Assembly (NCBI RefSeq): GCF_000808535.1
Contig: NZ_JWLV01000001.1
Coordinates: forward strand, 496,001-560,000
DNA length: 64,000 bases
Source: Vibrio sinaloensis
GTDB taxonomy: Bacteria; Pseudomonadota; Gammaproteobacteria; Enterobacterales; Vibrionaceae
Reading direction: 5' to 3'
This document shows, one piece after another, positions 1-9,377 of the stretch. Made by a program: the position numbers and the translations under genes. Positions within the stretch are counted from its first letter, which is position 1; every line of letters begins with the position of its first letter. The notes under the pieces were generated by a model. It searched no databases. It was given only the letters and a program-made list of their open reading frames with translations, and was not told where the DNA came from.

Positions 1-80
1 AGTCGCATTTCAATATAGATATCAACACTCGTACGCTACGCAACTGTTTCCAAACTCATTCAGCGAGGTCGCAATCATGA
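1..80 (+). CDS. 3' end of an upstream gene, product unknown (partial)
   Basis: The reading frame that starts at base 3 is open for 25 codons (ending ...THSARSQS) and stops at the TGA of bases 78-80. That stop overlaps the ATG of the next gene as ATGA, the usual translational-coupling junction in operons. The start lies outside the window and the visible residues carry no recognisable motif. From its position it should belong to the same glycan/export operon as the following glycosyltransferase. The call rests only on the open frame and the ATGA overlap, so it could be chance. Confidence 0.5.
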   Translation, partial: SHFNIDINTRTLRNCFQTHSARSQS

Positions 81-1234
81 AAGGCGCTTATGTGTGTTCA
101 GACAGAGGAGTGCCAGCTTTCGGCACCAAAGGATGCTCACTTCATATACAGGAAGTGATTCGAGCGATGAGAAACAAAGGCGTGGAGCTGTCACTGTTTG
201 CGGCGGCCAGCGGAGACCAATGTCCGAACGACCTAGCGAGCGTAGAGTTTCACAAAGTACGCCACACCAAAATTCGCGATCGCTCCCTGCGTGAGCAGTC
301 GGATATTCGCGACAATGATGAGACCATTCGCCAGCTTAGCCGATACGCGCCCTATGAGTTTGTCTACGAGCGCTACTCACTATGGTCGCACGCTGGAATG
401 AGTTATGGGCATCAACACGGCTTGCCCACCATTTTGGAAGTCAACGCCCCTTTGATAGAGGAGCAAAAGAAATACCGCAGTCTCTGTGATGAGCGAGCAG
501 CGCGTTACATTTCTCAGATCTGTTTTGATCATGCTGACACCATCATTGCCGTGTCGGAACATGTTGCCGATTACCTCAATGAGTTTGCCGAAGCGCGCGG
601 GAAAGTGCACGTGCTACCCAATGGCGTCAACGTTGATACCATCAAAAAACGATCGCTCCCCCACGCTCAAAACCACAAAACAACCATTGGTTTTGTGGGC
701 ACGCTAAAGCCTTGGCACGGTGTCGACTTACTGATAGAGGCGTTTTCCTTAGTCCTACGCTTGCACCCTGAATGCCACCTACTGATCGTGGGAGATGGGC
801 CAGAGAAGCAAAAATTGGAGAGCTTGGTTCACCAACTCAATATCGACTCATCTGTCACGTTTACAGGAGCAATTTCCCCAGAAAATATTCCTAGCTACTA
901 TCAACAAATGGACATTGCGGTTGCGCCCTATCCAAAACAGCCCGCGTTTTACTTCTCTCCGTTAAAAATCTACGAATATATGGCAGCAGGCTTACCGACG
1001 GTGTCCTCCAATCTGGGGCAGATCAACACCATATTGACCCATGGCGAAACCGGGCTTTTGTACGATGCCGAACACCCAGAGGCCCTGCTGTTTTCGCTCT
1101 CACACTTGATTCAAAATCGAACGGTCAGAGAAACACTTGGTAGACGCGCCCGAATTGAGGCTGAAAACAAACACAGCTGGTCATTGAGGGTGCAGTCTAT
1201 ACTCTCTTTAGCAGGGGTTTCAGAGGTGGCTTAA
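77..1234 (+). CDS. Family 4 glycosyltransferase
   Basis: A 385-residue GT-B glycosyltransferase of the GT4 / Glycos_transf_1 type, expected to move a sugar from a nucleotide-sugar donor to a glycan or lipid acceptor on the cytoplasmic side. The N-terminal half has the glycine-containing loop of the acceptor domain (GTKGCSLHIQEV, about residues 17-28). The C-terminal half starts with GFVGTLKPWHGVDLL (about residue 205) and has the donor-binding segment SPLKIYEYMAAGLPTV with Glu near residue 300, the usual site of the retaining-GT4 glutamate motif. There is no signal peptide. It overlaps the following ABC transporter gene by one base (TAATG), and the ATGA junction at its own start implies a longer operon upstream. 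Donor and acceptor cannot be read from the sequence. Confidence 0.9.
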   Translation: MKGAYVCSDRGVPAFGTKGCSLHIQEVIRAMRNKGVELSLFAAASGDQCPNDLASVEFHKVRHTKIRDRSLREQSDIRDNDETIRQLSRYAPYEFVYERYSLWSHAGMSYGHQHGLPTILEVNAPLIEEQKKYRSLCDERAARYISQICFDHADTIIAVSEHVADYLNEFAEARGKVHVLPNGVNVDTIKKRSLPHAQNHKTTIGFVGTLKPWHGVDLLIEAFSLVLRLHPECHLLIVGDGPEKQKLESLVHQLNIDSSVTFTGAISPENIPSYYQQMDIAVAPYPKQPAFYFSPLKIYEYMAAGLPTVSSNLGQINTILTHGETGLLYDAEHPEALLFSLSHLIQNRTVRETLGRRARIEAENKHSWSLRVQSILSLAGVSEVA

Positions 1235-3021
1235 TGGCCAGGCCAAAAGGGATTAAACAAAGCTTACCCGGGCTGATTAAATTTGCTCAATATACTCAGC
1301 CTTACATTCGTGAAAAACGCGGGTTAATCTTTTTAGCCTTTGCTTGTTTGTTCGCCCAAGCGGCACTGAGAATGGTCGAACCTTGGCCACTTAAGTTCAT
1401 TATTGATCGTCTGGTGATCAGTAACCCAAGTAGTAAAGAACACTTTCAGCCTCTCGCAGCGCTCAACCCTATCGAATACATCGCGTGGTTTGCGGTCATT
1501 TTAGTCGTCATCACTATGCTGCGTGCCATTGTCACCTACATTGCCACCATCAGCATGGCCGTTGCGGGCAATCACATCATCATTCGCCTTCGAGAAAAGC
1601 TGTTCACCCACCTACAAGGGCTATCGGTGCTCTATCACCAAAAGCAGCGCAGTGGCGATCTGATCGTTCGGTTAATCGGCGACATGGGAATGATTAAGGA
1701 AGTCTCTGTAACCGCTATTGTCCCACTACTTAGCAGTGGGCTTATTTTTGTGCTCATCTTATCCGTGATGTTGTGGCTGAACTGGCAACTTGCTTTGATC
1801 GCGTTAATTCCCCTTCCCATTCTTTGGCTAGTGACGCTAAGCAAAAGTAAACGCATTCATTCCGTGGCCAAGAAGAATCGCCAAAGAGAGGGGGACATGG
1901 CCGCCACCGCCGCGGAATCCATTGGTGCGATTAAATCCGTTCAAGCGCTTAAAATCGAAAATCGATTTGGTGATTCTTTTCGACAAGCAAACAGTAAGAG
2001 CTTAAAAGAGGGCGTCAAAGGCAAAAAGCTGGTAGCCAGTTTACAACGTACCGTCGAGATTTTGGTCGCCCTTTCCACCGCTTTGGTCCTCACGTTTGGC
2101 TCGCTGGAAGTTCTCGCTGGACGCCTCACTCCTGGGGGGCTCATTGTGTTTGTTTACTACCTGCGCCGCGTCTTTCGTCCGATCCGCGATTTTACCAAAT
2201 ACACCGCTCGCCTAGCGAAAGCGTCAGCCGCGGGAGAGCGCGTACTCAAGGTTCTAGACGAGGAGCACGCCATCAAAGAGAGCAAAAACGCCACGCCCGC
2301 TCCAAATTTTATAGGCCACATTCAGTTCTCCAACCTCAGCTTTACTTACCCAGGAAAGCAATGCCCTGCCATTCATAATGTTAATCTAACCGTTCCGAGC
2401 CAACAACGCCTGGCGATAATAGGCGCATCTGGCAGCGGTAAGTCCACTTTGATTTCTTTGTTGTTAAGACTTCACGACCCTTCCTTTGGCAAGGTTAAAG
2501 TGGACAACCAAGACATTCGCCAGTTTACGCTAGAGAGCTACCGCGAGCAGTTTTCTGTCGTCATGCAAGAGACTGCGCTGTTCTCGGCATCCATTGGAGA
2601 AAACATCGCAATCGCAGACCCAAATGCCACGCCGGAACGCATTATTGCCGCGGCAAAGTTGGCGAAAATCGACGATTTTGTTCAGTCGCTACCAGAGGGG
2701 TACGACACTCACGTCAGTGAACGTGGCGTGACCTTGTCTGCCGGGCAACGTCAACGCATCGCCATCGCAAGAGCCGCGCTAAAAAACAGTCCAATACTGA
2801 TTCTCGATGAACCCACAACCGGGCTGGATCCAGAGACCGAATCATCCGTCAGTGACGCGCTTTTAGAACTATCAAAAGGCAAAACCACACTTTGGATCAC
2901 CCACCGCCATCAATGTGCAGAGTTGTGTGATGCACAAGTTGAGATAAAAAACGGACAGGTTATCGTGGCAGATAGCACCTTGATGACAACCGACGCACAA
3001 CGATTGTGTGAAGGAGGTTAG
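1234..3021 (+). CDS. ABC exporter, fused permease and ATPase
   Basis: A 595-residue half-transporter of the MsbA/ABCB type that would work as a homodimer in the inner membrane. The first 320 residues hold the six-helix ABC_membrane domain, with clear hydrophobic segments near residues 29-47, 84-106, 158-180 and 182-200. The nucleotide-binding domain has Walker A GASGSGKST (about 397-405), signature LSAGQRQR (about 501-508), Walker B ILILDEPT with Asp525/Glu526, and the switch histidine in ITHRH. Length is normal for the family. The start codon overlaps the glycosyltransferase stop (TAATG). Lying between a glycosyltransferase and a kinase-like gene, it most likely exports a lipid-linked or glycosylated product, but a peptide or drug substrate cannot be excluded. 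Confidence 0.93.
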   Translation: MARPKGIKQSLPGLIKFAQYTQPYIREKRGLIFLAFACLFAQAALRMVEPWPLKFIIDRLVISNPSSKEHFQPLAALNPIEYIAWFAVILVVITMLRAIVTYIATISMAVAGNHIIIRLREKLFTHLQGLSVLYHQKQRSGDLIVRLIGDMGMIKEVSVTAIVPLLSSGLIFVLILSVMLWLNWQLALIALIPLPILWLVTLSKSKRIHSVAKKNRQREGDMAATAAESIGAIKSVQALKIENRFGDSFRQANSKSLKEGVKGKKLVASLQRTVEILVALSTALVLTFGSLEVLAGRLTPGGLIVFVYYLRRVFRPIRDFTKYTARLAKASAAGERVLKVLDEEHAIKESKNATPAPNFIGHIQFSNLSFTYPGKQCPAIHNVNLTVPSQQRLAIIGASGSGKSTLISLLLRLHDPSFGKVKVDNQDIRQFTLESYREQFSVVMQETALFSASIGENIAIADPNATPERIIAAAKLAKIDDFVQSLPEGYDTHVSERGVTLSAGQRQRIAIARAALKNSPILILDEPTTGLDPETESSVSDALLELSKGKTTLWITHRHQCAELCDAQVEIKNGQVIVADSTLMTTDAQRLCEGG

Positions 3022-3024
3022 GCG

Positions 3025-5244
3025 GTGTCGTTTCAATCAAAACCTCAAGACAACCAAATTCCAGGCATCGACACTCTTTTTGCTGAAGAACAAGTGCTCG
3101 CCCTAGTCAAAGAGGTGCTCGGCTGGTCGAACGTGACCGAGCTCCGACGCGAATACCTCAGATACAAACCAAGCAGCAGTTGCCTATGCCTCTACCAAAT
3201 AAAACACAATGAAAGGCACTTTCTGTTTTATCTAAAAGCGTATTCGGACAAAGTTAAGGTAAATAAAGCGCAGCAAAAAGCCCAATCTGGCAGCCTTTTT
3301 GCCGAAACGCATAGCCATATCATCGAAACGGGTAACCTTGTCTTCAATCGATATCCTTATGACACACGCTTGCCTACGCTAGAGCGACTTGTCGATGTCA
3401 CAAGGCGCCGTGAGTTACTGCAACGTGCTTTTTTCAACGCTACCGATGCAGACAATACGCTGCTCACGCCATTACAGTACAAGCCAGAAAGACGCTTTGT
3501 CGCCAAATTGACCTTGCAGGATGGAACGCCTTTGGTGGTCAAACTCTATACTCCTGAGCGATACAAAACGCTAAGTGTGAGTTATTTAAAGCGTCCAAAC
3601 AGTCCGTTTGGCAACATCGTAGGTAAAAGCGACAAACACTGCATGCTCATTTATGAATGGATTGAAGGCTCGCCGCTCAATCAAGAAGATCCCATGACCA
3701 CAGACCAGCTTAAACATTATTATCTGTGTGGAGCGCGCCTAGCGGAATTTCATCATCGAACGGTATCGAAAAAAATACGGGCTGTGGATACCCGCCACTT
3801 TGCCAACCTGATTCAAAACCATGCCCAGTCTATAACCCAAATACTTCCGCAACAGAGTTCACTCACCTTATGGCTCGCCGAGCAACTCGCTCAACAAGTC
3901 ACATCAATTGAAAACGAGAAGTGTTTTATTCACGGCGATTTTTACGCCGATCAGGTGCTCGTCACATCAGAACGTATCGAGTTTATCGACTTTGATAATC
4001 TCACGACTTGGTTTAGTGCATTCGACTTGGGTAACTTTCTCTCTCATTTACGTTATAAGTCGGAGATAGGTTTAATCTCAAAAAACAATTACGCCAAAAT
4101 CGCGCATATCTTTCTTGATGGGTATTTACAAAAACGAAATGCAGATCGACGCCAAATCGATCTGTTTGTTGCAATTGGCGTATTCCAACTTATCTACCAT
4201 CCGCTAAGATTTGGGCTCGCTGATTGGCAGTTCGCTTGCCAACGATTACTCACGGCGACCTTTGCTTACTTAACGCAATCTTTAGGTACCCAAGACTCGT
4301 TCCGCCATTTAGTGGCGCGCTGCCTGGACACACACATCGTAGAGCAGCAAATCAATGCTCAAATGAAAGCGCCCTTATCAATTGAACACGCAACCTTGGT
4401 GAGATTCAAAGAGGATAAACGAGCCATCGTCGAATACTCGACCGCCGCTGACAGCCCGGAGGTGATTATCGGGAAAATTCGAGCCAAAGGATTAGACAAA
4501 CACAGCTTGAAAACTCAATCTACTCTGTTCCAAGGAGAGTTCGGAAACAAAGCCTCAGATAATATTCATGTCCCCGAGCCACTATTTGCGATGCGAGAGC
4601 TGAACATGTGGTTTCAAAAGAAAGTCTCGGGGGACAACGTGTTTAAACCATTTTGTGAAAACGTCGAACCAGCACTTGCTCACCAATTGGCGCTTGCGCT
4701 ATACAAACTTCACAATTCCGAGTTACCCATTAAAAAAGAACACACGATGGCTAAAGAGTTGACGATCTTACATGACGGTTTGTACAAAGTAGCAGAGCAG
4801 CAACCTAGCCTAGAAAGTCGGCTACGTGCACTGATCCAGCAAAGCATCACTCTGAGTGAACAGCTTTTAGCATCCGAGTTGAAACCCATTCATCGAGATT
4901 TCTACCATGACCAAGTGCTGTGGGATGGACACAAACTGCACTTGCTTGATTTCGACTTAATGTGTCTGGGCTCTCCATACCTAGATCTAGGAAACTTCAT
5001 CGCCCATATACAAGAACAATGCCTGCGCGTGTATGACGATCCTCTCTTTGCCCAACACAATATCAACCAGTTTGTGACACGCTATCTTCTCCTTTGCGGA
5101 CACAGTGACGCAGAGAGAGAAATAGAGATCTACCGAGTCCTCAGCTTAATTCGACATATATCGATCAGCCAACGAATTCCAGAACGCCGGAAATTTACTG
5201 GAAGTATTATCACGCTTTGTGAGGATCAAATAGAAAATTTGTAG
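3025..5244 (+). CDS. Tandem-domain APH/choline-kinase-like phosphotransferase
   Basis: A 739-residue protein made of two kinase-like domains of the aminoglycoside phosphotransferase (PF01636) fold. Domain 1 has the catalytic loop HGDFYADQ (His303, Asp305) and the metal-binding IDFD (Asp322, Asp324). Domain 2 has HRDFYHDQ (His623, Asp625) and LDFD (Asp642, Asp644). A candidate ATP-lysine strand, LVVKLY, lies in domain 1 and IIGKIR in domain 2. Most family members have a single domain of about 250-350 residues. The GTG start at 3025 is chosen because AAGGAGG at 3011-3017 sits eight bases upstream and it follows the ABC gene by three bases. Such kinases phosphorylate small molecules or sugars. 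The context suggests modification of the exported glycan or a precursor; this is inference. Confidence 0.85.
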   Translation: MSFQSKPQDNQIPGIDTLFAEEQVLALVKEVLGWSNVTELRREYLRYKPSSSCLCLYQIKHNERHFLFYLKAYSDKVKVNKAQQKAQSGSLFAETHSHIIETGNLVFNRYPYDTRLPTLERLVDVTRRRELLQRAFFNATDADNTLLTPLQYKPERRFVAKLTLQDGTPLVVKLYTPERYKTLSVSYLKRPNSPFGNIVGKSDKHCMLIYEWIEGSPLNQEDPMTTDQLKHYYLCGARLAEFHHRTVSKKIRAVDTRHFANLIQNHAQSITQILPQQSSLTLWLAEQLAQQVTSIENEKCFIHGDFYADQVLVTSERIEFIDFDNLTTWFSAFDLGNFLSHLRYKSEIGLISKNNYAKIAHIFLDGYLQKRNADRRQIDLFVAIGVFQLIYHPLRFGLADWQFACQRLLTATFAYLTQSLGTQDSFRHLVARCLDTHIVEQQINAQMKAPLSIEHATLVRFKEDKRAIVEYSTAADSPEVIIGKIRAKGLDKHSLKTQSTLFQGEFGNKASDNIHVPEPLFAMRELNMWFQKKVSGDNVFKPFCENVEPALAHQLALALYKLHNSELPIKKEHTMAKELTILHDGLYKVAEQQPSLESRLRALIQQSITLSEQLLASELKPIHRDFYHDQVLWDGHKLHLLDFDLMCLGSPYLDLGNFIAHIQEQCLRVYDDPLFAQHNINQFVTRYLLLCGHSDAEREIEIYRVLSLIRHISISQRIPERRKFTGSIITLCEDQIENL

Positions 5245-5655
5245 AATAAAATAAGCCAAACTATTTGATCAATATTTAACCACCAACCATTTCCATCCAA
5301 CTCGTAATAGCCAACAAAAACAATTTATATTTAAAAAAATAGCGAAGATCAGTCTTATATACCTAAACGAAATAACCATTCCAATATTGACAATGTCTAT
5401 TGTCGACGTCATTCGTAGAATTAACCTAGTACTAAAGCATTAATTTTCAAATACTTTGATCTCAACATGATAAAACTAACAGTAAAAAGTTTGGCTATAT
5501 AATTAAATCTAAGCTAGATCTATTACATATAGTTACCCCGCTCCTTTACAATCAAAATAATCCACCAAAGACATCAGATCTAAAAATTCCTTAGTAATTT
5601 ATCTAATGCTATAAGGTTAATATAACCATGCTACTAATATGGAGGTGCCAACTGA
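5245..5655. other. AT-rich intergenic region without a gene
   Basis: About 410 bases, clearly richer in A+T than the neighbouring genes, with no reading frame having a plausible ribosome binding site and no strong terminator hairpin after the kinase gene. It separates the glycan cluster from the small regulator gene and presumably holds that gene's promoter. AT-rich spacers of this kind are common targets of H-NS-type silencing, but nothing here proves it. Confidence 0.5.
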
Positions 5656-5967
5656 ATGACTAGCCCATTACCTAGACGGCTAAGATCTATTAGAAAACAA
5701 CAAGGAATAACCCAGGAAGAGCTGGGAAATAAACTAGGGATGGAGCCGGCAGGCGCAAGTGCACGAATCAGTCAATACGAAACAGGAAAACATGCTCCAG
5801 ATTACGCCACCATAAAGCGTATTTCTGAAGTGCTTAATGCACCTGTTGCCTATTTCTATTGTGAAGATGACTTAATGGCAGAGATCGTAATTCAAGTGTC
5901 GAGCTTACACACACTCACCAAAATTGAAATACTCGATTTTATCGACACTTATGACCCCGCCAATTAG
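5656..5967 (+). CDS. XRE-family HTH regulator
   Basis: A 103-residue DNA-binding protein with a Cro/CI-type helix-turn-helix over about residues 7-63 (LRSIRKQQGITQEELGNKLG, then ISQYETGKHAPDY, then LNAPVAYFY). The remaining 40 residues form a short C-terminal tail with no recognised domain. GGAGGTG at 5641-5647 gives a strong ribosome binding site for the ATG at 5656. It stands alone between two AT-rich spacers, after the glycan cluster and before the binding-protein/cyclase pair, so it could regulate either. The target is unknown. Confidence 0.85.
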   Translation: MTSPLPRRLRSIRKQQGITQEELGNKLGMEPAGASARISQYETGKHAPDYATIKRISEVLNAPVAYFYCEDDLMAEIVIQVSSLHTLTKIEILDFIDTYDPAN

Positions 5968-6202
5968 TCGACTGGCATAAGGCAGGCAACCAACAATAAG
6001 CCAACGTTCTTTTGCCACTAGATCGATCACTTTGTATGTGCGCGGCTAAGTCTCAGCAATGTTAGAGGCGAGAGAAGACAGAGTGTTGGCTCAACCAAAC
6101 TAAAGGGGTTACACCCGTTTTCTCTCTCCATCTATTACCTTCTCGATGTCTTAGCCTAGACTATAACTATGGCGTTAAAAACTATAAGAAATAATCAATA
6201 TT

Positions 6203-7357
6203 ATGAAGATTCAAAGCTTTCTTTTATCTCTGCTTGCACTGCTCAACACCAGCTGCTCTCCTGAGAAAAGCAGCATCAAACTCGGGGCTGTACTGCCGCT
6301 AACTGGCACCTTTGCAATCTATGGTGAACAAGCCTTAAAGGGTGCGCAACTTGCGGTTGATGAAATCAATGCCAATGGGGGCGTTTTAGGACGTCCACTT
6401 GAGCTGATTGTCCGCGACAACCAAACCAACCCAGCGAAAAGCGTTAAGCTCAGCCGAGAGCTGATTCAACAGTACCAAGTATTCTCGCTCCTCGGCCCAG
6501 TTAGTAGTGCTTCACGCTACGCCATGACGGAAGTCGCAGAAGAGTTCCAAACCCCTCTTTTTTACGGTATTGATTATGAAGGACGCCATTTTAGCCGTTA
6601 CCTCATTTGCTACAGTACCATTCCTGAACACTACATTGAGCCAATTGTTCCTTACCTAGTTAACAATGTCGGCGACAACTTTTACATTTTCGGCTACGAC
6701 TACATATGGCCGCACCGTATGTCAGAACGCATTATTGAGTCGGTAGAAAAGCACAACGGCAAGGTATCAAATACCGAATTCACGGCCTTTGGTGTCGGAG
6801 ACTACACGCCAGTTTTTGAGCGAATTAAGCAATCACAAGCAAACAACCTCATGCTGATTTTGCCCGGTCAAGACGGCTTCAACTTCCTCAATCAAATGGC
6901 ATCATTCGATTTTGAACGCGAGATACAGGTCGTCGCTTTTGCTGCAGATGAAACCTACCTAACTAACCTTCCCTCCTCTGCGCTCGACGGCGTGCTCACT
7001 GCATTGCACTTTTTCAGTAGCTTAGAGGCAACCGCCGCCCAATCTTTTGTTACCAACTATCAAAAACACTTTGGCCAAGAGTCGGTGGTGACCTATTCCA
7101 GTAAAGCGCATTACGATCTGATCTATCTGATTGCTGCCTCACTCGAAGAGGTAGGAGAAGTCGACAAAGAAAAGCTGATCGATGCTTTGCCTAATACCAC
7201 CCTGTATCTTGGTGATTCGGAGCTTAGAGTGAGAGAAGACCACCACGTCGATCTCCCTATGTATCTGGCGCAGTTTCGTGATGGATCTCTATCCGTGATT
7301 AAAAACCTTGGCACCATCCGACCCGGCGATCAGCGAAGTAAGAGTGCTAATGAATAA
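6203..7357 (+). CDS. Branched-chain amino-acid-type periplasmic binding protein
   Basis: A 384-residue solute-binding protein of the LivK/AmiC type (type I periplasmic fold, PF13458-like). After a short hydrophobic leader ending LLNTSC at residue 18 comes the family's opening strand LGAVLPLTGTFAIYGEQALKG and INANGGVLGRPLELI. The cysteine suggests a lipoprotein, although Asn at -3 departs from the usual lipobox. No permease or ATPase gene lies nearby. Instead its last eight bases overlap the start of a membrane diguanylate cyclase, so it is more likely a ligand sensor feeding that enzyme than part of an importer. This resembles NspS-MbaA of V. cholerae in logic, although NspS belongs to another binding-protein family. 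The ligand is not readable. Confidence 0.88.
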   Translation: MKIQSFLLSLLALLNTSCSPEKSSIKLGAVLPLTGTFAIYGEQALKGAQLAVDEINANGGVLGRPLELIVRDNQTNPAKSVKLSRELIQQYQVFSLLGPVSSASRYAMTEVAEEFQTPLFYGIDYEGRHFSRYLICYSTIPEHYIEPIVPYLVNNVGDNFYIFGYDYIWPHRMSERIIESVEKHNGKVSNTEFTAFGVGDYTPVFERIKQSQANNLMLILPGQDGFNFLNQMASFDFEREIQVVAFAADETYLTNLPSSALDGVLTALHFFSSLEATAAQSFVTNYQKHFGQESVVTYSSKAHYDLIYLIAASLEEVGEVDKEKLIDALPNTTLYLGDSELRVREDHHVDLPMYLAQFRDGSLSVIKNLGTIRPGDQRSKSANE

Positions 7358-9140
7358 ACTGCGGACCAAAGTCTTTTTCATTCTTCTCCCGCTGGCGGCG
7401 AGCATACTCGGTTTTGGTTATGCGTATTATCAATCTCGAGAAACGTTAACCATCGATCATATATTCCGCTCGAGTCAGCTTTCCGCGCTGTTGGGTGCCA
7501 ATGAGATCAGCCACTATATCGAGGGCAGGTTCACCGAGTTTGATCGCCTAAGTTCAGCAATGTCACTTTGCCAAGAACCATCAATATCTTGGGCAGAGGC
7601 CTCTTCCAATGCGCTTAGCTTTAGTCGCGGTTTTTCGGCGCTGATGATTTCAGACCTATCAGGAAGGGTGCAAAACTTTCACCTTTCTTCCAATAAGAGT
7701 AATCGCTACATACTGAGGCAAGACCTCAGAAATGCTCGAGTATTACCTGCGGAAACCATTGAGTTGCTCAATGGCGCCTTTGAAGAGTGGCAAGTTAATT
7801 ACCCAAGGAATATCGCGCTAGAACAAAGTACATTGAAGAAACTCAACGAACTGCAAGAACATGGTGAAGCTAACTCTCAAGCGAATCGAGACCTAAGCAA
7901 TCAACTGAGCAGATTGCGAGAGAAACGAAATCTTCCCAAACAAGTCGTCAACCTCGCCTCAAGCGAAGTGGTGTCTCGCCTTGGTCTGATCTTCGACAAT
8001 GAAACCTACTTTTTCTCAAGACCTTTAATCGACTGCAATAAGGAACTTATCGGGTATTACACGGCTGTTCTGGATCGAACGCTTATCGAAGACCAACTTT
8101 TCGACATTAAACGCTCACTCACCGAGAGTGGTTTAGAGTATGTCGATGTTTTCGTTGTGCGAAATGATAGCCTGGCCTCTCTGTCACGCTCTAACTACAT
8201 GCGCTTAGATCAGCTCAAGCGAAACGGGCTGAATGAAGTTATAGAGCCCGTGTTTCGAGAAGATCTTGGGGGCATCATGATCAACCAGCCGATTGGAATC
8301 AATATCAAGCAACACCTTGTCTTTCATGACAGTATCAATCTCAAAAACGGCAAGCACTCCGTCACTCTCGTCGTCTTTGTCTCCAAGCAAGAAATTGATA
8401 AGCAAAACCAAACTCTGATTCGTGAAATCTCAGTGTATTTAGTATTAGCTGCGCTGTTATTTGTTGGGCTCATCAGCTATCTGTCTCACTATATCGCCTC
8501 ACCGATTACTGATCTTCGAAGGCGAATTTCAACGTTATCACGCATGGGGAAAGCCGATACAAAGTTCAGCAATCGCGACGATGAGATCGGTGATTTGTTT
8601 CAAGCATTCTCGGATATGGCGTCCAAGATAAAACAAAAAGAAATGCAGCTTACTCGGTTAGCTCGTGAAGACCCACTCACAGGCATACTCAATCGACGCG
8701 CGCTGGTTGACGGAGCCGAAGAGATACGCCGCCTCGCCAGTTCTTGTTACATCTGTATGATGGATTTAGACCACTTCAAACAAATTAATGACCAGTGTGG
8801 CCACTCTGTGGGTGACGATGTACTGGTCGCATTTTGTGACGCGGTCGCTAAGGAAACTCGAGAATCGGATATGTTTGGCCGACTTGGCGGGGAAGAGTTC
8901 GCTCTATTGTTGCCAAACACCACACTGCACGAAGCGGCACAAATCGCTGAGAGAATTCGCGTCCGGGTTGAACGTGATCTCGCGGAGAAGCTCTGTTCTA
9001 GCCACCCCCTCCCTGTAACCGTCAGTATGGGGTTGGTCAGTTGGCCTAACGAAAAAGCATTCACCCAAGTTCTAGACCACGCAGACAAACTGCTCTACAA
9101 AGCCAAACAAAGTGGCAGAAATCAGATCGTCGCAGAATAA
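7350..9140 (+). CDS. Membrane diguanylate cyclase (periplasmic sensor-HAMP-GGDEF)
   Basis: A 596-residue enzyme that should make cyclic di-GMP from two GTP. It has a first membrane helix (about residues 7-27), a periplasmic region of some 330 residues, a second helix (about 361-383), a HAMP linker (about 384-435) and a GGDEF domain. The signature is GGEEF (513-517), an active form, and RESD five residues before it is an intact inhibitory I-site. An upstream in-frame start at 7308 is possible, but ATG 7350 gives the hydrophobic N-terminus and an 8-base overlap (ATGAATAA) with the binding-protein gene. No EAL domain is present. The pair probably converts ligand binding in the periplasm into cyclic-di-GMP output. 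Confidence 0.92.
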   Translation: MNKLRTKVFFILLPLAASILGFGYAYYQSRETLTIDHIFRSSQLSALLGANEISHYIEGRFTEFDRLSSAMSLCQEPSISWAEASSNALSFSRGFSALMISDLSGRVQNFHLSSNKSNRYILRQDLRNARVLPAETIELLNGAFEEWQVNYPRNIALEQSTLKKLNELQEHGEANSQANRDLSNQLSRLREKRNLPKQVVNLASSEVVSRLGLIFDNETYFFSRPLIDCNKELIGYYTAVLDRTLIEDQLFDIKRSLTESGLEYVDVFVVRNDSLASLSRSNYMRLDQLKRNGLNEVIEPVFREDLGGIMINQPIGINIKQHLVFHDSINLKNGKHSVTLVVFVSKQEIDKQNQTLIREISVYLVLAALLFVGLISYLSHYIASPITDLRRRISTLSRMGKADTKFSNRDDEIGDLFQAFSDMASKIKQKEMQLTRLAREDPLTGILNRRALVDGAEEIRRLASSCYICMMDLDHFKQINDQCGHSVGDDVLVAFCDAVAKETRESDMFGRLGGEEFALLLPNTTLHEAAQIAERIRVRVERDLAEKLCSSHPLPVTVSMGLVSWPNEKAFTQVLDHADKLLYKAKQSGRNQIVAE

Positions 9141-9144
9141 AAAA

Positions 9145-9170
9145 CTCGCCACGTGTGTGGCGAGCTTTTT
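9145..9170. terminator. Bidirectional rho-independent terminator
   Basis: Perfect 8-bp stem CTCGCCAC / GTGGCGAG with a 4-base loop, followed by CTTTTT on the plus strand and by the A-run (TTTT on the minus strand) on the other side. It separates the cyclase gene from the convergent small gene. Confidence 0.88.
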
Positions 9171-9182
9171 AATAATGTTTGG

Positions 9183-9377
9183 TTAAGTGTCTATCGACAA
9201 ACCAATTTGACTGAGCTTAGATTTGAACTCATCAATACTGCCCGCTTGGTAGGTTGGAGCGCCGTTAAAGTATCTCGGTTTTTCAGGAAGCATCGCGTTT
9301 TTAAGCGTATTTTCTTGTTCAAGATCATCGTGGTAGACCGTGACGCGATTTGGAATGTCCTGTTTTAATGTCGCCAT
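9183..9377 (-). CDS. Small protein of unknown function
   Basis: A 64-residue soluble protein (MATLKQDIPNRVTVYHD...) with no motif I recognise. It is rich in charged residues and has no signal peptide or membrane segment. AAGGAG lies eight bases before the ATG at 9377, a strong ribosome binding site. The stop is followed by a shared terminator hairpin, so it looks like an independent one-gene unit transcribed toward the cyclase gene. The overlapping plus-strand frame at 9153-9368 lacks a ribosome binding site and crosses the terminator, so I prefer this strand. Confidence 0.7.
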   Translation of the reverse strand: MATLKQDIPNRVTVYHDDLEQENTLKNAMLPEKPRYFNGAPTYQAGSIDEFKSKLSQIGLSIDT

